64,000 bases of DNA. Source: Streptomyces aurantiogriseus (GTDB lineage Bacteria; Actinomycetota; Actinomycetes; Streptomycetales; Streptomycetaceae). The notes beneath the pieces were generated by a model that worked only from the letters and a program-made list of their open reading frames with translations, did no database searches and was not told the origin of the DNA. Positions within the stretch are counted from its first letter, which is position 1. Each line of letters opens with the position of its first letter. Shown piece after piece: positions 42,654-50,776 of the stretch. Location of the stretch: NCBI RefSeq assembly GCF_014649375.1, contig NZ_BMSX01000014.1, positions 235,348-299,347 of the forward strand. Direction: 5' to 3'. Made by a program: the position numbers and the translations under genes.

Positions 42654-44034
42654 CGCATCCCTGGAACAGTTGAGGCGCGAGGGCCGTGTCGTCATCGTCG
42701 GCGCCTCGCTGGCGGGCCTGCGGGCTGCGGAGACCCTGCGCGAGAAGGGCTTCGCCGGATCCCTGACCATGATCGGCGACGAGCCCTACGAGCCGTACGA
42801 CCGGCCCCCACTGTCCAAGCAGGTGCTGCTGGGCATGGCCGGAGCCGACCGCACCGCGCTGCCCAGGCGCCGTGCCCTCGACGCGACGTGGCGGCTCGGG
42901 GTCCCGGCCACCGGCCTGGACATGGCCGCCGGACGGGTGCGGCTGGCCGACGGCGACGAGGTTCCGTACGACCGGCTGCTGATCGCCACCGGCGTGCGGG
43001 CGCGGCCCTGGCCGCACGCGGCGGAGGCGGAGCTCGACGGCGTCTTCGTCCTGCGGACCCGCGACGACGGCGCCGCGCTCGCGCGGCGGCTCGCCGAGCG
43101 CCCCAAGCGGGTCCTCGTCATCGGCGCCGGGTTCACCGGCTCGGAGATCGCCTCCGCCTGCCGCGAACGCGGCCTTGCCGTCACCGTCGCCGAGCGCGCC
43201 GCGGCGCCCCTGGTCGGCGCACTCGGCGGGGTGGTCGGCGCGGTCGCCGCCGAGCTCCAGCGCGAGCACGGTGTGGACCTGCGGTGCGGGGTCATGGTGA
43301 CCGCTCTGGAGGGCGACGCCACGGGACGGGTGCGTGCCGCGCATCTGTCCGACGGCTCCAGTGTCGAGACAGACGTGGTGATCGTCTCGCTCGGCGCCAC
43401 CCGCAACACCGAGTGGCTCGCCGGGTCCGGACTCGGGGCCGGGCCCCGCGGCATCGCCTGCGACGCCGGCTGCCGCGCCTTCGACATCCGCGGCATCGTG
43501 ACCGACGACATCTATGTCGCCGGCGATGTCGCCCGCTCCCCGCACGCCTTGTTCGGCTACCAGTTCCTGTCCCTGGAGCACTGGGGGAACGCCGTCTCCC
43601 AGGCCGAGACCGCGGCGCACAACATGCTCAGCGCGAGCTCCGACCGCCTCCCCCACCTGTGGATGCCGGCCTTCTGGTCCTCGCAGTTCGGCGTGAACAT
43701 CAAGTCGGTCGGTGTGCCGACGCTGGGGACGGAGATCGTCGTCTCGCAGGGCTCACTCGCGGATCGCCGGTTCGTCGGCGTCTACGGGTACCAGGGGCGC
43801 GTCATCGGCGCGGTCGCCTTCGACCACGCCCGGTGGCTGCCCTTCTACCAGGAGCTGATCGAGACCACCGTGCCGTTCCCTCCGCCGTTCCCCACGGTCG
43901 ACCGGCGCCCGGAGGGCCGGCGGCCGGTGGACGCGGACTTCCCCGACCCGTCGGTCCCCACCCACGGCCCGACCGTGACCCTCAGCGGATATTCGCCGGC
44001 CGACCGCCGGATGACGTTCACGCCCGCGCACTGA
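42643..44034 (+). CDS. FAD-dependent NAD(P)H ferredoxin reductase
   Basis: 463 residues. FAD motif RVVIVGASLAGLRAAETLRE, NAD(P)-binding motif VLVIGAGFTGSEIASACRER, and second FAD motif DDIYVAGDVARSPHALFGYQ. This is the putidaredoxin/rhodocoxin reductase type. It should pass electrons from NAD(P)H to the adjacent ferredoxin. The C-terminal ~110 residues are the usual reductase dimerisation domain plus a short Pro-rich extension. Confidence 0.9.
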   Translation: MNGDASLEQLRREGRVVIVGASLAGLRAAETLREKGFAGSLTMIGDEPYEPYDRPPLSKQVLLGMAGADRTALPRRRALDATWRLGVPATGLDMAAGRVRLADGDEVPYDRLLIATGVRARPWPHAAEAELDGVFVLRTRDDGAALARRLAERPKRVLVIGAGFTGSEIASACRERGLAVTVAERAAAPLVGALGGVVGAVAAELQREHGVDLRCGVMVTALEGDATGRVRAAHLSDGSSVETDVVIVSLGATRNTEWLAGSGLGAGPRGIACDAGCRAFDIRGIVTDDIYVAGDVARSPHALFGYQFLSLEHWGNAVSQAETAAHNMLSASSDRLPHLWMPAFWSSQFGVNIKSVGVPTLGTEIVVSQGSLADRRFVGVYGYQGRVIGAVAFDHARWLPFYQELIETTVPFPPPFPTVDRRPEGRRPVDADFPDPSVPTHGPTVTLSGYSPADRRMTFTPAH

Positions 44035-44058
44035 CCCGCACGGCCTCGAGGACCCGCC

Positions 44059-45294
44059 ATGACGCAATCCCTGCTGCACCAGATCCTGGACTACGCCAAC
44101 CGCGCCGACCCGTACCCGATCTACGAAGAGCTGCGGAAGACGCCGGTCCACCACGAGGAGGACGGGCCGTACGTCGTCGGCACCTACTACGAGATCCGCA
44201 GCCTCCTGCACGACCCCCGCATCAGCTCCGACGCCCGCAACCTGGCCTCGACCGCCCGCGACCCGCTGGCCGAGTCGGCCCAGGAGGGGAGCGCCCTGCC
44301 GCCGAGCTTCCTGCGGCTCGACCCGCCGGAGCACGACCGGTTGCGACGCATGACGAACCGGCCTTTCGGCCCGCCGCACTCCCCCCACCGGGTCGACGGG
44401 ATGCGCGGCGAGCTCCGCGACATCGTCGCCGGCCTCATCGACGGCATCGGTGACCCGGGCCGGATCGACCTGGTGGAGGAGTTCTCGTACCCCTTCCCGG
44501 TGACGGTGATCTGCCGGCTGCTCGGCGTGCCCCGCGAGGACGAGGCCCGTTTTCACACCTGGGCGGACACCATCGCCGCGAGCCTGGACCCCGATCCGGA
44601 CGCGGATCCCACCGAGCGGGGCAAGGAGTCGCACGAGGCCCGTATGCAGCTGGGCATGTACCTGGCCGGCCTGATCGAGGAGCGCCGCAAGAAGCCGGGC
44701 GACGACATGCTCTCCGAGCTGGCGACGGCCAAGGGCCCGGACGGCGCGATGACCACGATGGAACTGCTCAGCACCGCGGCGCTGCTGCTGATCGCGGGGC
44801 ACGAGACCACCGTCAACCTCGTCACCAACGGCATGCTGACGCTGCTGCGCAACCCCGACGTCCTGCAGCGGCTGCGCGCCGATCCACGGCTCGCCGTGCC
44901 CGTCGTCGAGGAACTGCTGCGGTTCGAACCGCCGGTGCAGCTGGTGCCGCAGCGCACCCCGCTCGCCGACATCGAGATCCACGGCGTCACCATCCCGAAG
45001 GGCGCCTCCCTGTGGCTCGTTCTGGCGTCCGGCAACCGCGACCCCCAGCGCTTCGAGAACCCGGACCGTTTCGACCCGGACCGCCGCGACATCCAGCACC
45101 TCGGCCTGGGCAGCGGCATCCACAGCTGCTTCGGCGCGCCGCTGGCCCGGCTCGAAGCCCAACTCGCCCTGGCGGAACTGGCCCGCAGACTGGAGAACCC
45201 ACGCCTGCTGGAGGACCCACCCCCGTACCGGCAGAACGCCGTACTGCGCGGACCGCGGCATCTGCCGATCGCCTGCGACGGGATCCGTCCCTGA
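44059..45294 (+). CDS. Cytochrome P450
   Basis: 411 residues. I-helix oxygen-activation motif LLIAGHETTVN (246-251 region), K-helix ExxR in EELLRFEP, and heme loop GLGSGIHSCFGAPLAR with Cys357 as axial ligand. Soluble, no membrane anchor, typical of bacterial class I P450s. It forms a self-contained electron-transfer set with the two upstream genes (24 bp after the reductase). The substrate is unknown; no biosynthetic genes surround it, so a catabolic or xenobiotic hydroxylation is as likely as natural-product tailoring. Confidence 0.93.
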   Translation: MTQSLLHQILDYANRADPYPIYEELRKTPVHHEEDGPYVVGTYYEIRSLLHDPRISSDARNLASTARDPLAESAQEGSALPPSFLRLDPPEHDRLRRMTNRPFGPPHSPHRVDGMRGELRDIVAGLIDGIGDPGRIDLVEEFSYPFPVTVICRLLGVPREDEARFHTWADTIAASLDPDPDADPTERGKESHEARMQLGMYLAGLIEERRKKPGDDMLSELATAKGPDGAMTTMELLSTAALLLIAGHETTVNLVTNGMLTLLRNPDVLQRLRADPRLAVPVVEELLRFEPPVQLVPQRTPLADIEIHGVTIPKGASLWLVLASGNRDPQRFENPDRFDPDRRDIQHLGLGSGIHSCFGAPLARLEAQLALAELARRLENPRLLEDPPPYRQNAVLRGPRHLPIACDGIRP

Positions 45295-45324
45295 GGCGGC
45301 ACCCCGAACACGGTCATGGTGGGG

Positions 45325-45590
45325 TCGGTCCCCGTCGCGGGCCGCTCGTGCCAGGGCGTCGAAGAGGCCCTGCTGGGCGGGATCCTCGTGGGCGGTGTCC
45401 TCGGGGTGCCACGGGACGGCCGTGAACCACCCCGAGGTGCCGGGGAGTTCGAGTCCCTCCACGGTGCCGTCGGCGGCGCGCCCGGTGACCACGAGTCCCG
45501 CGCCGGGACGGTCCACGCGCTGGTGGTGGTAGCAGGAGGCGTCCGCCTTCTCCGCGCCGGTGGCCTGCGAGGTGGCGGCGAGGGCGGGCC
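45325..45590 (-). pseudogene. Remnant of a peptidase C26 / gamma-glutamyl-GABA hydrolase-like gene
   Basis: On the minus strand about 85 codons read SCYHHQRVDRPGAGLVVTGR, TVEGLELPGTSGWFTAVPWH and HPEDTAHEDPAQQGLFDAL. This is the C-terminal end of class I glutamine-amidotransferase-like hydrolases (PuuD type), including the catalytic His-Pro-Glu. There is no N-terminal two thirds, no catalytic Cys and no proper stop; the frame runs into the antisense of the P450 gene. The fragment fills the 312-bp gap 45295-45606, which has no other recognisable content. Confidence 0.65.
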
Positions 45591-45606
45591 GTGGGGCAAG
45601 GACTGG

Positions 45607-46194
45607 TCAGCGGCTGCGCAGGGCGGCCAGCGCGGCGTCCAGGTCTGCCTCACGGGGGCGGTTGTGCGGCAGTTTGCCGAGCAGGGCGGCCATGCCGCAG
45701 GTGTTCGTGAGGGCGGAGAAGACGAGGCCGCCGGCGATCCCCGCCGAGAGGATCTGGAAGCCGGGATGGACGAGCAGGCCGAGAGCCAGGCCGATCACCA
45801 CCAGCGCACCGGCGGTGAAGCGCACCTGGCGCTCCATGCTCCAGGTCGCGCGGGTGTCGCGGGCCGGGGGCCGGTGCAGGTCGTGGCCTGCCGTGGCCCA
45901 GGCGCCGGTGCCGCCTGCGAGTGTGGCCGCGGGAACGCCCTGCCCGGCCAGGAGCTCGCAGGCTTTCTCGGAGCGGGCGCCTGAGGCGCAGACGACGAGG
46001 ATGTCGCGGCGCTCGGCGGCGTCGCGCAGCTCCGGCAGCGCGCGCCGGAGTTGGTCGAGGGGGATGTTGAGAGCGCCGGGCAGGTGGCCCGAGGCGTATT
46101 CGCCGGGTGTGCGCACGTCGATGACGGTGAGCTCGTGCAGCCGGGTACGGGCCCGGTCGATGCCGAGGGTGACGGGGGTGAGGGGAGCAGTCAT
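45607..46194 (-). CDS. Rhodanese with C-terminal DUF2892-type membrane segment
   Basis: 195 residues. The rhodanese domain (LTVIDVRTPGEYASGHLPGA) has the active-site loop VCASGARSEKA with the catalytic Cys. After about residue 120 come two hydrophobic segments (VRFTAGALVVIGLALGLLVH, FQILSAGIAGGLVFSALTNT), the inner-membrane DUF2892 type. It should handle sulfane sulfur at the membrane. It is divergent from the CsoR/CstR-type gene with the operator TACCCCGAGGGGTA between. Confidence 0.88.
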   Translation of the reverse strand: MTAPLTPVTLGIDRARTRLHELTVIDVRTPGEYASGHLPGALNIPLDQLRRALPELRDAAERRDILVVCASGARSEKACELLAGQGVPAATLAGGTGAWATAGHDLHRPPARDTRATWSMERQVRFTAGALVVIGLALGLLVHPGFQILSAGIAGGLVFSALTNTCGMAALLGKLPHNRPREADLDAALAALRSR

Positions 46195-46242
46195 GAGTGA
46201 GGATCCTTGGTGGTCGACGACGTCCCCGACCGGGACGTACAG

Positions 46243-46256
46243 TACCCCGAGGGGTA
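46243..46256. promoter_or_regulatory. CsoR/CstR operator TACCCCGAGGGGTA
   Basis: A perfect inverted repeat TACCCC-GA-GGGGTA lies between the divergent rhodanese and CsoR-type genes. The same TACCCC-N2-GGGGTA pattern occurs at 49193-49206 and 49235-49248. It matches the G-tract operators known for CsoR/CstR repressors. Confidence 0.8.
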
Positions 46257-46273
46257 TCGATCGAGGAGTGATC

Positions 46274-46561
46274 TTGGAACTGGAGCTCGGGGGCGCGGAT
46301 CTGAAGGCGGTGCTGAACCGGCTGCGCCGCGCGCAGGGGCAGATCTCCGGGGTCATCCGGATGATCGAGGAGGGCCGCGACTGCGAGGAGGTCGTGACGC
46401 AGCTCGCCGCCGCCTCGCGCGCACTCGACCGGGCAGGTTTCGCGATCATCGCCACTGGTATGCAGCAGTGCCTGACCGACATCGAGTCCGGCCGGAAGAA
46501 CGGCGAGGACGCCCAGCAGATGCGTGCCCGTCTGGAGAAGCTCTTCCTGTCGCTGGCCTGA
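46274..46561 (+). CDS. CsoR-family repressor, CstR-like (persulfide sensing predicted)
   Basis: 95 residues. I prefer the TTG at 46274 (GAGGAG 5 nt upstream, product MELELGGADLKAVLNRLRRA); a GTG at 46268 is possible. The helical DUF156 fold has Cys in EEGRDCEEV and Cys in MQQCLTDIE. The His that completes the Cu(I) site of CsoR four residues before the second Cys is replaced (GMQQC), which is the CstR pattern used to sense per- and polysulfide. Flanking rhodaneses and a persulfide-dioxygenase-like gene agree with that. Confidence 0.85.
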   Translation: MELELGGADLKAVLNRLRRAQGQISGVIRMIEEGRDCEEVVTQLAAASRALDRAGFAIIATGMQQCLTDIESGRKNGEDAQQMRARLEKLFLSLA

Positions 46562-46603
46562 GGCACGGGCCCCGCACGCGGGGCCCCGGGGGATCGACGC
46601 GCA

Positions 46604-47350
46604 TCACACCAGCGCACCCATCAGCATGCACGTGGCCACCGCCAGGAGCACCAGCGCGAAGACACGCTGCAGCACCTGCCCGGAGACCTTCGCAGCCAGG
46701 CGTCTGCCGTCCCACGCGCCGAGGGCCGCCGCACCGGCGAATGGAGCGATGACCGCCCAGTCGAGGCCCTCGAGGGTGCCGGTGCGCAGCGCGAGCGCGG
46801 CCAGTGAGTTGACGGTGATGACCAGCAGACTGGTACCCACCGCCGCCCGCATCCGCAGGTCCAGCACGCCCACCAGCGTCGGCACGGCGAGGAAACCGCC
46901 GCCGACACCAAGGACACCGGTGACCGCGCCGAGCCCGGCACCGGCCGCCGCCGCCCCGCCGGTCCGCACGCGCCCGGTTGCCTCCGACGGCCGGCGCGAA
47001 CGCAGCATGCGCACCGCGGCGACGCCCGCCACCACGGCGAAGGCGCCGGTCAGCACGGACTCCGGCAGCCGCCCGGCGACTGCGCCGCCCAGCATCGCCG
47101 GACCGATGCCCGCCGCCGCGAACAGCAGTCCCGTACGCCAGCGGACCTGTCCCTCGCGCGCGTGTCCGGACAGCGCGGTGGCCGACGTGACCACCACGAT
47201 GACCAGGCTCGCGGTGCCGGCGGCGGCCGGGGTGAAGCCGAGCAGATAGATCAGGGCGGGCACCGCGAGGACACTGCCGCCGCCCCCGAGCGCCCCCAGG
47301 GCCAGGCCGATGACCGCTCCGGAGGCCAGGGCGAGTATCAGCGCGCTCAC
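46604..47350 (-). CDS. TauE/SafE-family sulfite/sulfonate exporter
   Basis: 248 residues, GTG overlapping the stop of the upstream rhodanese (GTGA). About seven to eight membrane segments carry the two internal repeats of the family (GAVIGLALGALGGGGSVLAV and GAVTGVLGVGGGFLAVPTLV). It would export sulfite or a related anion made by persulfide oxidation, completing the three-gene operon 49166-46604. Confidence 0.88.
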   Translation of the reverse strand: MSALILALASGAVIGLALGALGGGGSVLAVPALIYLLGFTPAAAGTASLVIVVVTSATALSGHAREGQVRWRTGLLFAAAGIGPAMLGGAVAGRLPESVLTGAFAVVAGVAAVRMLRSRRPSEATGRVRTGGAAAAGAGLGAVTGVLGVGGGFLAVPTLVGVLDLRMRAAVGTSLLVITVNSLAALALRTGTLEGLDWAVIAPFAGAAALGAWDGRRLAAKVSGQVLQRVFALVLLAVATCMLMGALV

Positions 47351-47748
47351 GCGATCGTGCCGTCCCGGCCCTGCTGGTCCACCACCGGCAGACCGGCCCG
47401 CAGCCATTCCTCCATGCCGCCGATGACGTCCACGGCCGCGACGCCCCGGCCGACCAGCAACTCGGCGGCCTGCCGGGAGCGGTTGCCGGAGCGGCAGATG
47501 ACGATCAGCGGACGGCCCCGCGCCTCGGCAGGCAGCGGTGCTCCCGCCTCCAGGGCGGACAACGGGACGTGGATCGCCCGCGGGGCATGGCCCGCCTGCC
47601 ACTCGTACGGTTCACGGACATCCAGCAGCATCGCCTCGTCACCGGCGCGACGTCCGCTGCCCTGCGGCCCGCCAGCCCGGTCCTGGCCGGTCTGCTCGGC
47701 CGCCTCCCGTACGGTGACCCGGCCGGGACCACGGTGGAACAGGTTCAT
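47347..47748 (-). CDS. Single-domain rhodanese
   Basis: 133 residues from the ATG at 47748 (GAGGAGCG upstream). The rhodanese fold has AMLLDVREPYEWQAGHAPRA and the active-site loop VICRSGNRSRQA with the catalytic Cys. It transfers sulfane sulfur between thiosulfate, glutathione or mycothiol persulfide and acceptors. Second gene of the operon, 50 bp after the MBL-rhodanese gene. Confidence 0.88.
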   Translation of the reverse strand: MNLFHRGPGRVTVREAAEQTGQDRAGGPQGSGRRAGDEAMLLDVREPYEWQAGHAPRAIHVPLSALEAGAPLPAEARGRPLIVICRSGNRSRQAAELLVGRGVAAVDVIGGMEEWLRAGLPVVDQQGRDGTIA

Positions 47749-47798
47749 CGGCGCTCCTCTCTCCCTTCGGACGCCCGGTCCGGCGTACCGATGCGTGG

Positions 47799-49166
47799 TC
47801 ACACGGTCCGGACGGTGAGTCCGGCCTTCCCGGCGGCGTCGAAAGCGTCGTCCACCGCGACGACGTCACGGCCCGCCGCGTCCAGCAGGGAGGCCGCGAT
47901 GGCGGCGCGCATGCCGCCCGCACAGTGCACCCACACCTCGCCCTCGGGGATCTCACCGAGCCGCCGGTGCAGGGTGTGAACCGGGATGTGGACCGAGCCG
48001 TCGACGAAGCCCCCGGCTCGTTCGGACTCCCGCCGGACATCCAGGACGACGACCCCCTCGCCGGGGTGCCGCGCCGCGAGGTCGGCGAACGTCGCCCGTG
48101 GGAAGGCAGCCGGCGTCTCGCCCTCGCGCACCCAGGCCGATGGATCTCCGGTGGCCGCGGCGGCCGGGCGGTCGATGCCGACCCGGACCAGTTCCCGCTG
48201 GGCGGCGGCCAGTTGCCCGGCGGACTCGGCGAGCAGCGTCACGGGTTTGCCCCACGGGATCAACCAGGCCAGATACGTGGCGAGTTGCCCGTCGGCCTCG
48301 AAGTTGAACGAGCCGGAGACATGCCCGCCGGCGAAGGCCACGCGGTTGCGCAGATCGACCACCCACTCCCCCGCGGCCAGCCGGGCGGCGATCTCCTCGG
48401 CGTCGGCCACCGCGGGTGGGGTGAGGTCGACCGGCGCGGGACCGGCGGCGTTGACCGGCCCCATGTGCGCGTAATAGGCGGGGATGTCGTCCAGACCGGC
48501 CAGCAGATCGGCGACGAAGGTGTCCACGTCCCGGGTGAGTGCCTCGTTCGCCGCCTTCTCCCTGCCGATGGTGGTGCCGCTGCCCCCGGCCTGACTGGAG
48601 GAGCAGAAGCTGCCGAAGCCATGCGTGGGCAGCACCGCTGTGCCGTCCGGGAGTTCGGCGGCCAACCGGTGCGCGGAGGCGTGCTGCGCGCGGGCGAGTT
48701 CCTCGGTCAGGCGCGGTTCGACGAGGTCCGGGCGGCCCACTGTGCCGATGAGCAGCGAGCCGCCGGTGAACACCGCGACCGACGTGCCGTTCTGCTCCAG
48801 CACATACGCGGTGTGGTGCGGGGTGTGACCTGGCGTCGCCAGGGAACGCAGGACGAGGCCGGCTGCCGCGTCGACAGCCGTCCTGTCCCCGTCATGCACC
48901 GGTGTCCGCTCGAAGGACACATGGGCCCCGGCAGGCACGAGGTAGGCGGCGCCGGTGAGGCGGGCCAGCTCCAGACCGCCGCTGACGTAGTCGTTGTGGA
49001 CGTGCGTCTCGACGACGTGCGATATCCGCACGCCCCTTCGGACCGCTGCCTCGATCATCCGGTCCACGTCACGCAGCGGGTCGACCGCCACGGCCGTCCG
49101 CTCACCGCCCGCCAGATAGCTCCGGTTGCCGAGCCCAGCCACCTCGATGGTGTCGACGAAGAACAC
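47799..49166 (-). CDS. MBL-fold persulfide dioxygenase-like protein with two rhodanese domains
   Basis: 455 residues. The ETHE1-type metallo-beta-lactamase domain has His55, His57 and Asp59 in THVHNDYVSG, and later LATPGHTPHH and LPTHGFGSFC supply the other ligands. Two rhodanese domains follow. The first (WVVDLRNRVAFAGGHVSGSF) lacks a catalytic Cys (TLLAESAGQ), while the second (VVVLDVRRESERAGGFVDGS) has it in WVHCAGGMRAA. This layout is that of CstB/BlrP-type sulfur oxidation enzymes. The GTG start has GGAAGGGAG upstream. Two operators of the TACCCC type lie directly upstream. Confidence 0.88.
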   Translation of the reverse strand: MFFVDTIEVAGLGNRSYLAGGERTAVAVDPLRDVDRMIEAAVRRGVRISHVVETHVHNDYVSGGLELARLTGAAYLVPAGAHVSFERTPVHDGDRTAVDAAAGLVLRSLATPGHTPHHTAYVLEQNGTSVAVFTGGSLLIGTVGRPDLVEPRLTEELARAQHASAHRLAAELPDGTAVLPTHGFGSFCSSSQAGGSGTTIGREKAANEALTRDVDTFVADLLAGLDDIPAYYAHMGPVNAAGPAPVDLTPPAVADAEEIAARLAAGEWVVDLRNRVAFAGGHVSGSFNFEADGQLATYLAWLIPWGKPVTLLAESAGQLAAAQRELVRVGIDRPAAAATGDPSAWVREGETPAAFPRATFADLAARHPGEGVVVLDVRRESERAGGFVDGSVHIPVHTLHRRLGEIPEGEVWVHCAGGMRAAIAASLLDAAGRDVVAVDDAFDAAGKAGLTVRTV

Positions 49167-49192
49167 GCGGGCACTCCCTTCCAGCGAAGAAT

Positions 49193-49248
49193 TACCCCCC
49201 GGGGTATACAGCAGACCCTAACACGGCACACGAGTACCCCCGGGGGTA
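49193..49248. promoter_or_regulatory. Two CsoR/CstR operators upstream of the sulfur operon
   Basis: TACCCCCCGGGGTA (49193-49206) and TACCCCCGGGGGTA (49235-49248) share the TACCCC-N2-GGGGTA pattern of the site at 46243-46256. They are 42 bp apart, four helical turns, so two repressor tetramers could bind the same face. Confidence 0.8.
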
Positions 49249-49262
49249 TTGCTCAAGCAGAC

Positions 49263-49316
49263 GACGGCACGATGGCAGATGACGGCACGACGGCAGATGA
49301 CGGCACGACGGCAGAC
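49263..49316. repeat. Three 18-bp tandem repeats
   Basis: GACGGCACGA[T/C]GGCAGA[T/C] is repeated three times without spacers in the intergenic region 49167-49561. Eighteen bp is not a helical multiple and there is no coding frame, so this is probably a neutral minisatellite. Confidence 0.85.
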
Positions 49317-49467
49317 GATTACCAGGACGTGAGCGGCTGCAGGATTCGCCGGATCGCCCAGCCCTCATCAGAGAGCAGGCGCCTTCTGCGTGCCTGGCCA
49401 CACATGCGTGGCCCAGGCGCGGAACTCGGCCCACCGGCCGTGGACGTACATCTCGTCAGGCAGAGAC

Positions 49468-49570
49468 CACGCGCCTCAGACCTGGCTACCACGCGCCTCA
49501 GACCTGGCTACCACGCGCCTCAGACCTGGGCCACCACAGCGGCTCAGACCTGAGCTACGGCTCAGACCTG
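49468..49570. repeat. 22-bp tandem repeats at the 3' end of the iol LacI gene
   Basis: CACGCGCCTCAGACCTGGCT-AC units start at 49468, 49490 and 49512. Degenerate copies of the core CTCAGACCTG continue to about 49570, inside the last codons of the minus-strand LacI gene. Each copy contains the complement of that gene's stop region (CAGGTCTGAG), so the array looks like repeated duplication of the gene end. Confidence 0.8.
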
Positions 49571-50593
49571 GGGCTCGGGAGCCGGCCCGCTGGTCCCCCT
49601 GACCACCAGCTTCGGGTCCAGCACGGCCTCGCGCGGTTCCACGTCCTCGCCCTCCAGCCGCTCCACGGCGAAGCGCACCGCATGCTCCGCCATGAGGACC
49701 GCGTCCTGGCGCACCGTGGTCAGACCGAGCGGCATGAGGTGCGACAGATGACTGTCGTCGTACCCTACGACCGACACATCACCGGGGATGTCGACCCCCG
49801 CCCGCGTCAGTGACATCAACAGCCCCCACGCACACCGGTCGTTGCCCGCGAGGACCGCGGTCGGCAGGGGCTTGCCGCGGTCGCGCTCCGCCAGCAGCGA
49901 TTCGCCCGTCTCGATACCCGACAGCTCCGTGTGGTCACCGGGAATGACCCGCACCTCGGACTCCAGCCCGTGGCGGCGCATCGCGGCCCGGTAGGCACGC
50001 CGCCGCTCGGCCGACCCCGGGCCACGGCCGCCGTCGATGTGCACGATCCGACGGTGCCCCAGCTCGACCAGGTGGTCCATGGCCTGTCGCACCCCCTTGG
50101 CCTCGGCCGAGTGCACGAAGTCGACGTGGGCGTGGGGCACTCGGCGACTCACCGACACGGTGACCGTGCGGCGCCCGAGCTCGTCGAGATAAGCAGCCTC
50201 CGCGTCGGGGCCGAGCAGGATCACCGCCTCGCACCGGTGGCCGAGGAGCGCCTCGATCGCCTTGGCCTCCTCGCGGCTGTGCGTGGCCGCGGACAGCAGG
50301 ACGTCGTAGCCGAGCCGTTCGGCCTCGGGGTAGATGCCCGCGATGAGGTCGGAGTGGAAGGTCTGGTGGACGGTGAACATCACGCCGAGCGTGCGACTGC
50401 GCCCCCGCGCGAGCAGCCGGGCCGCGTTGTCGGGGTGGTAGCCGATCTCGTCGGCGACACGCAGGACGCGTTCGCGGGTCTCCTGGCTGGCCCCCGGCTT
50501 GCCGCGGAAAATGATCGATACGAGCGCCCTGGACACGCCCGCCTTCGCGGCGACATCCGCCATCGTGGGCCGCTGCTTGGCCGACGCATCCAC
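49562..50593 (-). CDS. LacI-family regulator of inositol catabolism (IolR-type)
   Basis: 343 residues from the GTG at 50593 (AAAGGTGG 7 nt upstream); a GTG at 50605 is also open. HTH and hinge: PTMADVAAKAGVSRALVSII, RVADEIGYHPDNAARLLARG. Complete effector domain (LGVMFTVHQTFHSDLIAGIY, CEAVILLGPDAEAAYLDELG, ELGHRRIVHIDGGRG, VSVVGYDDSHLSHLMPLGLT). It is divergent from the iol operon, whose promoter carries TAGAGCGCG repeats. It probably represses iol genes and the CUT2 transporter until inositol or a catabolite is present. Confidence 0.87.
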   Translation of the reverse strand: MDASAKQRPTMADVAAKAGVSRALVSIIFRGKPGASQETRERVLRVADEIGYHPDNAARLLARGRSRTLGVMFTVHQTFHSDLIAGIYPEAERLGYDVLLSAATHSREEAKAIEALLGHRCEAVILLGPDAEAAYLDELGRRTVTVSVSRRVPHAHVDFVHSAEAKGVRQAMDHLVELGHRRIVHIDGGRGPGSAERRRAYRAAMRRHGLESEVRVIPGDHTELSGIETGESLLAERDRGKPLPTAVLAGNDRCAWGLLMSLTRAGVDIPGDVSVVGYDDSHLSHLMPLGLTTVRQDAVLMAEHAVRFAVERLEGEDVEPREAVLDPKLVVRGTSGPAPEPQV

Positions 50594-50659
50594 CTGTGAA
50601 CCCACCTTTCGACGCGCCCCACCTTAGGGCCAGTCGCGAAATCTCCCGGCAACAAGCTA

Positions 50660-50718
50660 TTGACATGACATTTGGACAGGGCTCATCGTACTTGCCTAGA
50701 GCGCGCTAGTAGAGCGCG
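50660..50718 (+). promoter_or_regulatory. Promoter and operator of the iol operon
   Basis: TTGACA (50660-50665) with CATCGT 18 bp downstream forms a plausible promoter. It is followed by CTAGAGCGCGCTAG (50696-50709), a palindrome, and a second TAGAGCGCG at 50710-50718. The layout matches 61409-61474 upstream of the CUT2 transporter. The operator would overlap the transcription start, as expected for repression. Confidence 0.7.
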
Positions 50719-50776
50719 ACAGCAGAAAACTCCCCCGAGAACTCCCCGGTGTCTCCGGAGCGAAGGGAAACCAGCG

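Noticed and set aside
46274..46561. Copper-sensing CsoR assignment
   Set aside because: The His ligand four residues before the second Cys is absent, and no copper ATPase or chaperone gene is nearby; rhodanese context favours a CstR-like role.
49468..49570. Possible CRISPR array from regularly spaced repeats
   Set aside because: The 22-bp units are contiguous without spacers and there are no cas genes. It is a tandem duplication of a gene end.
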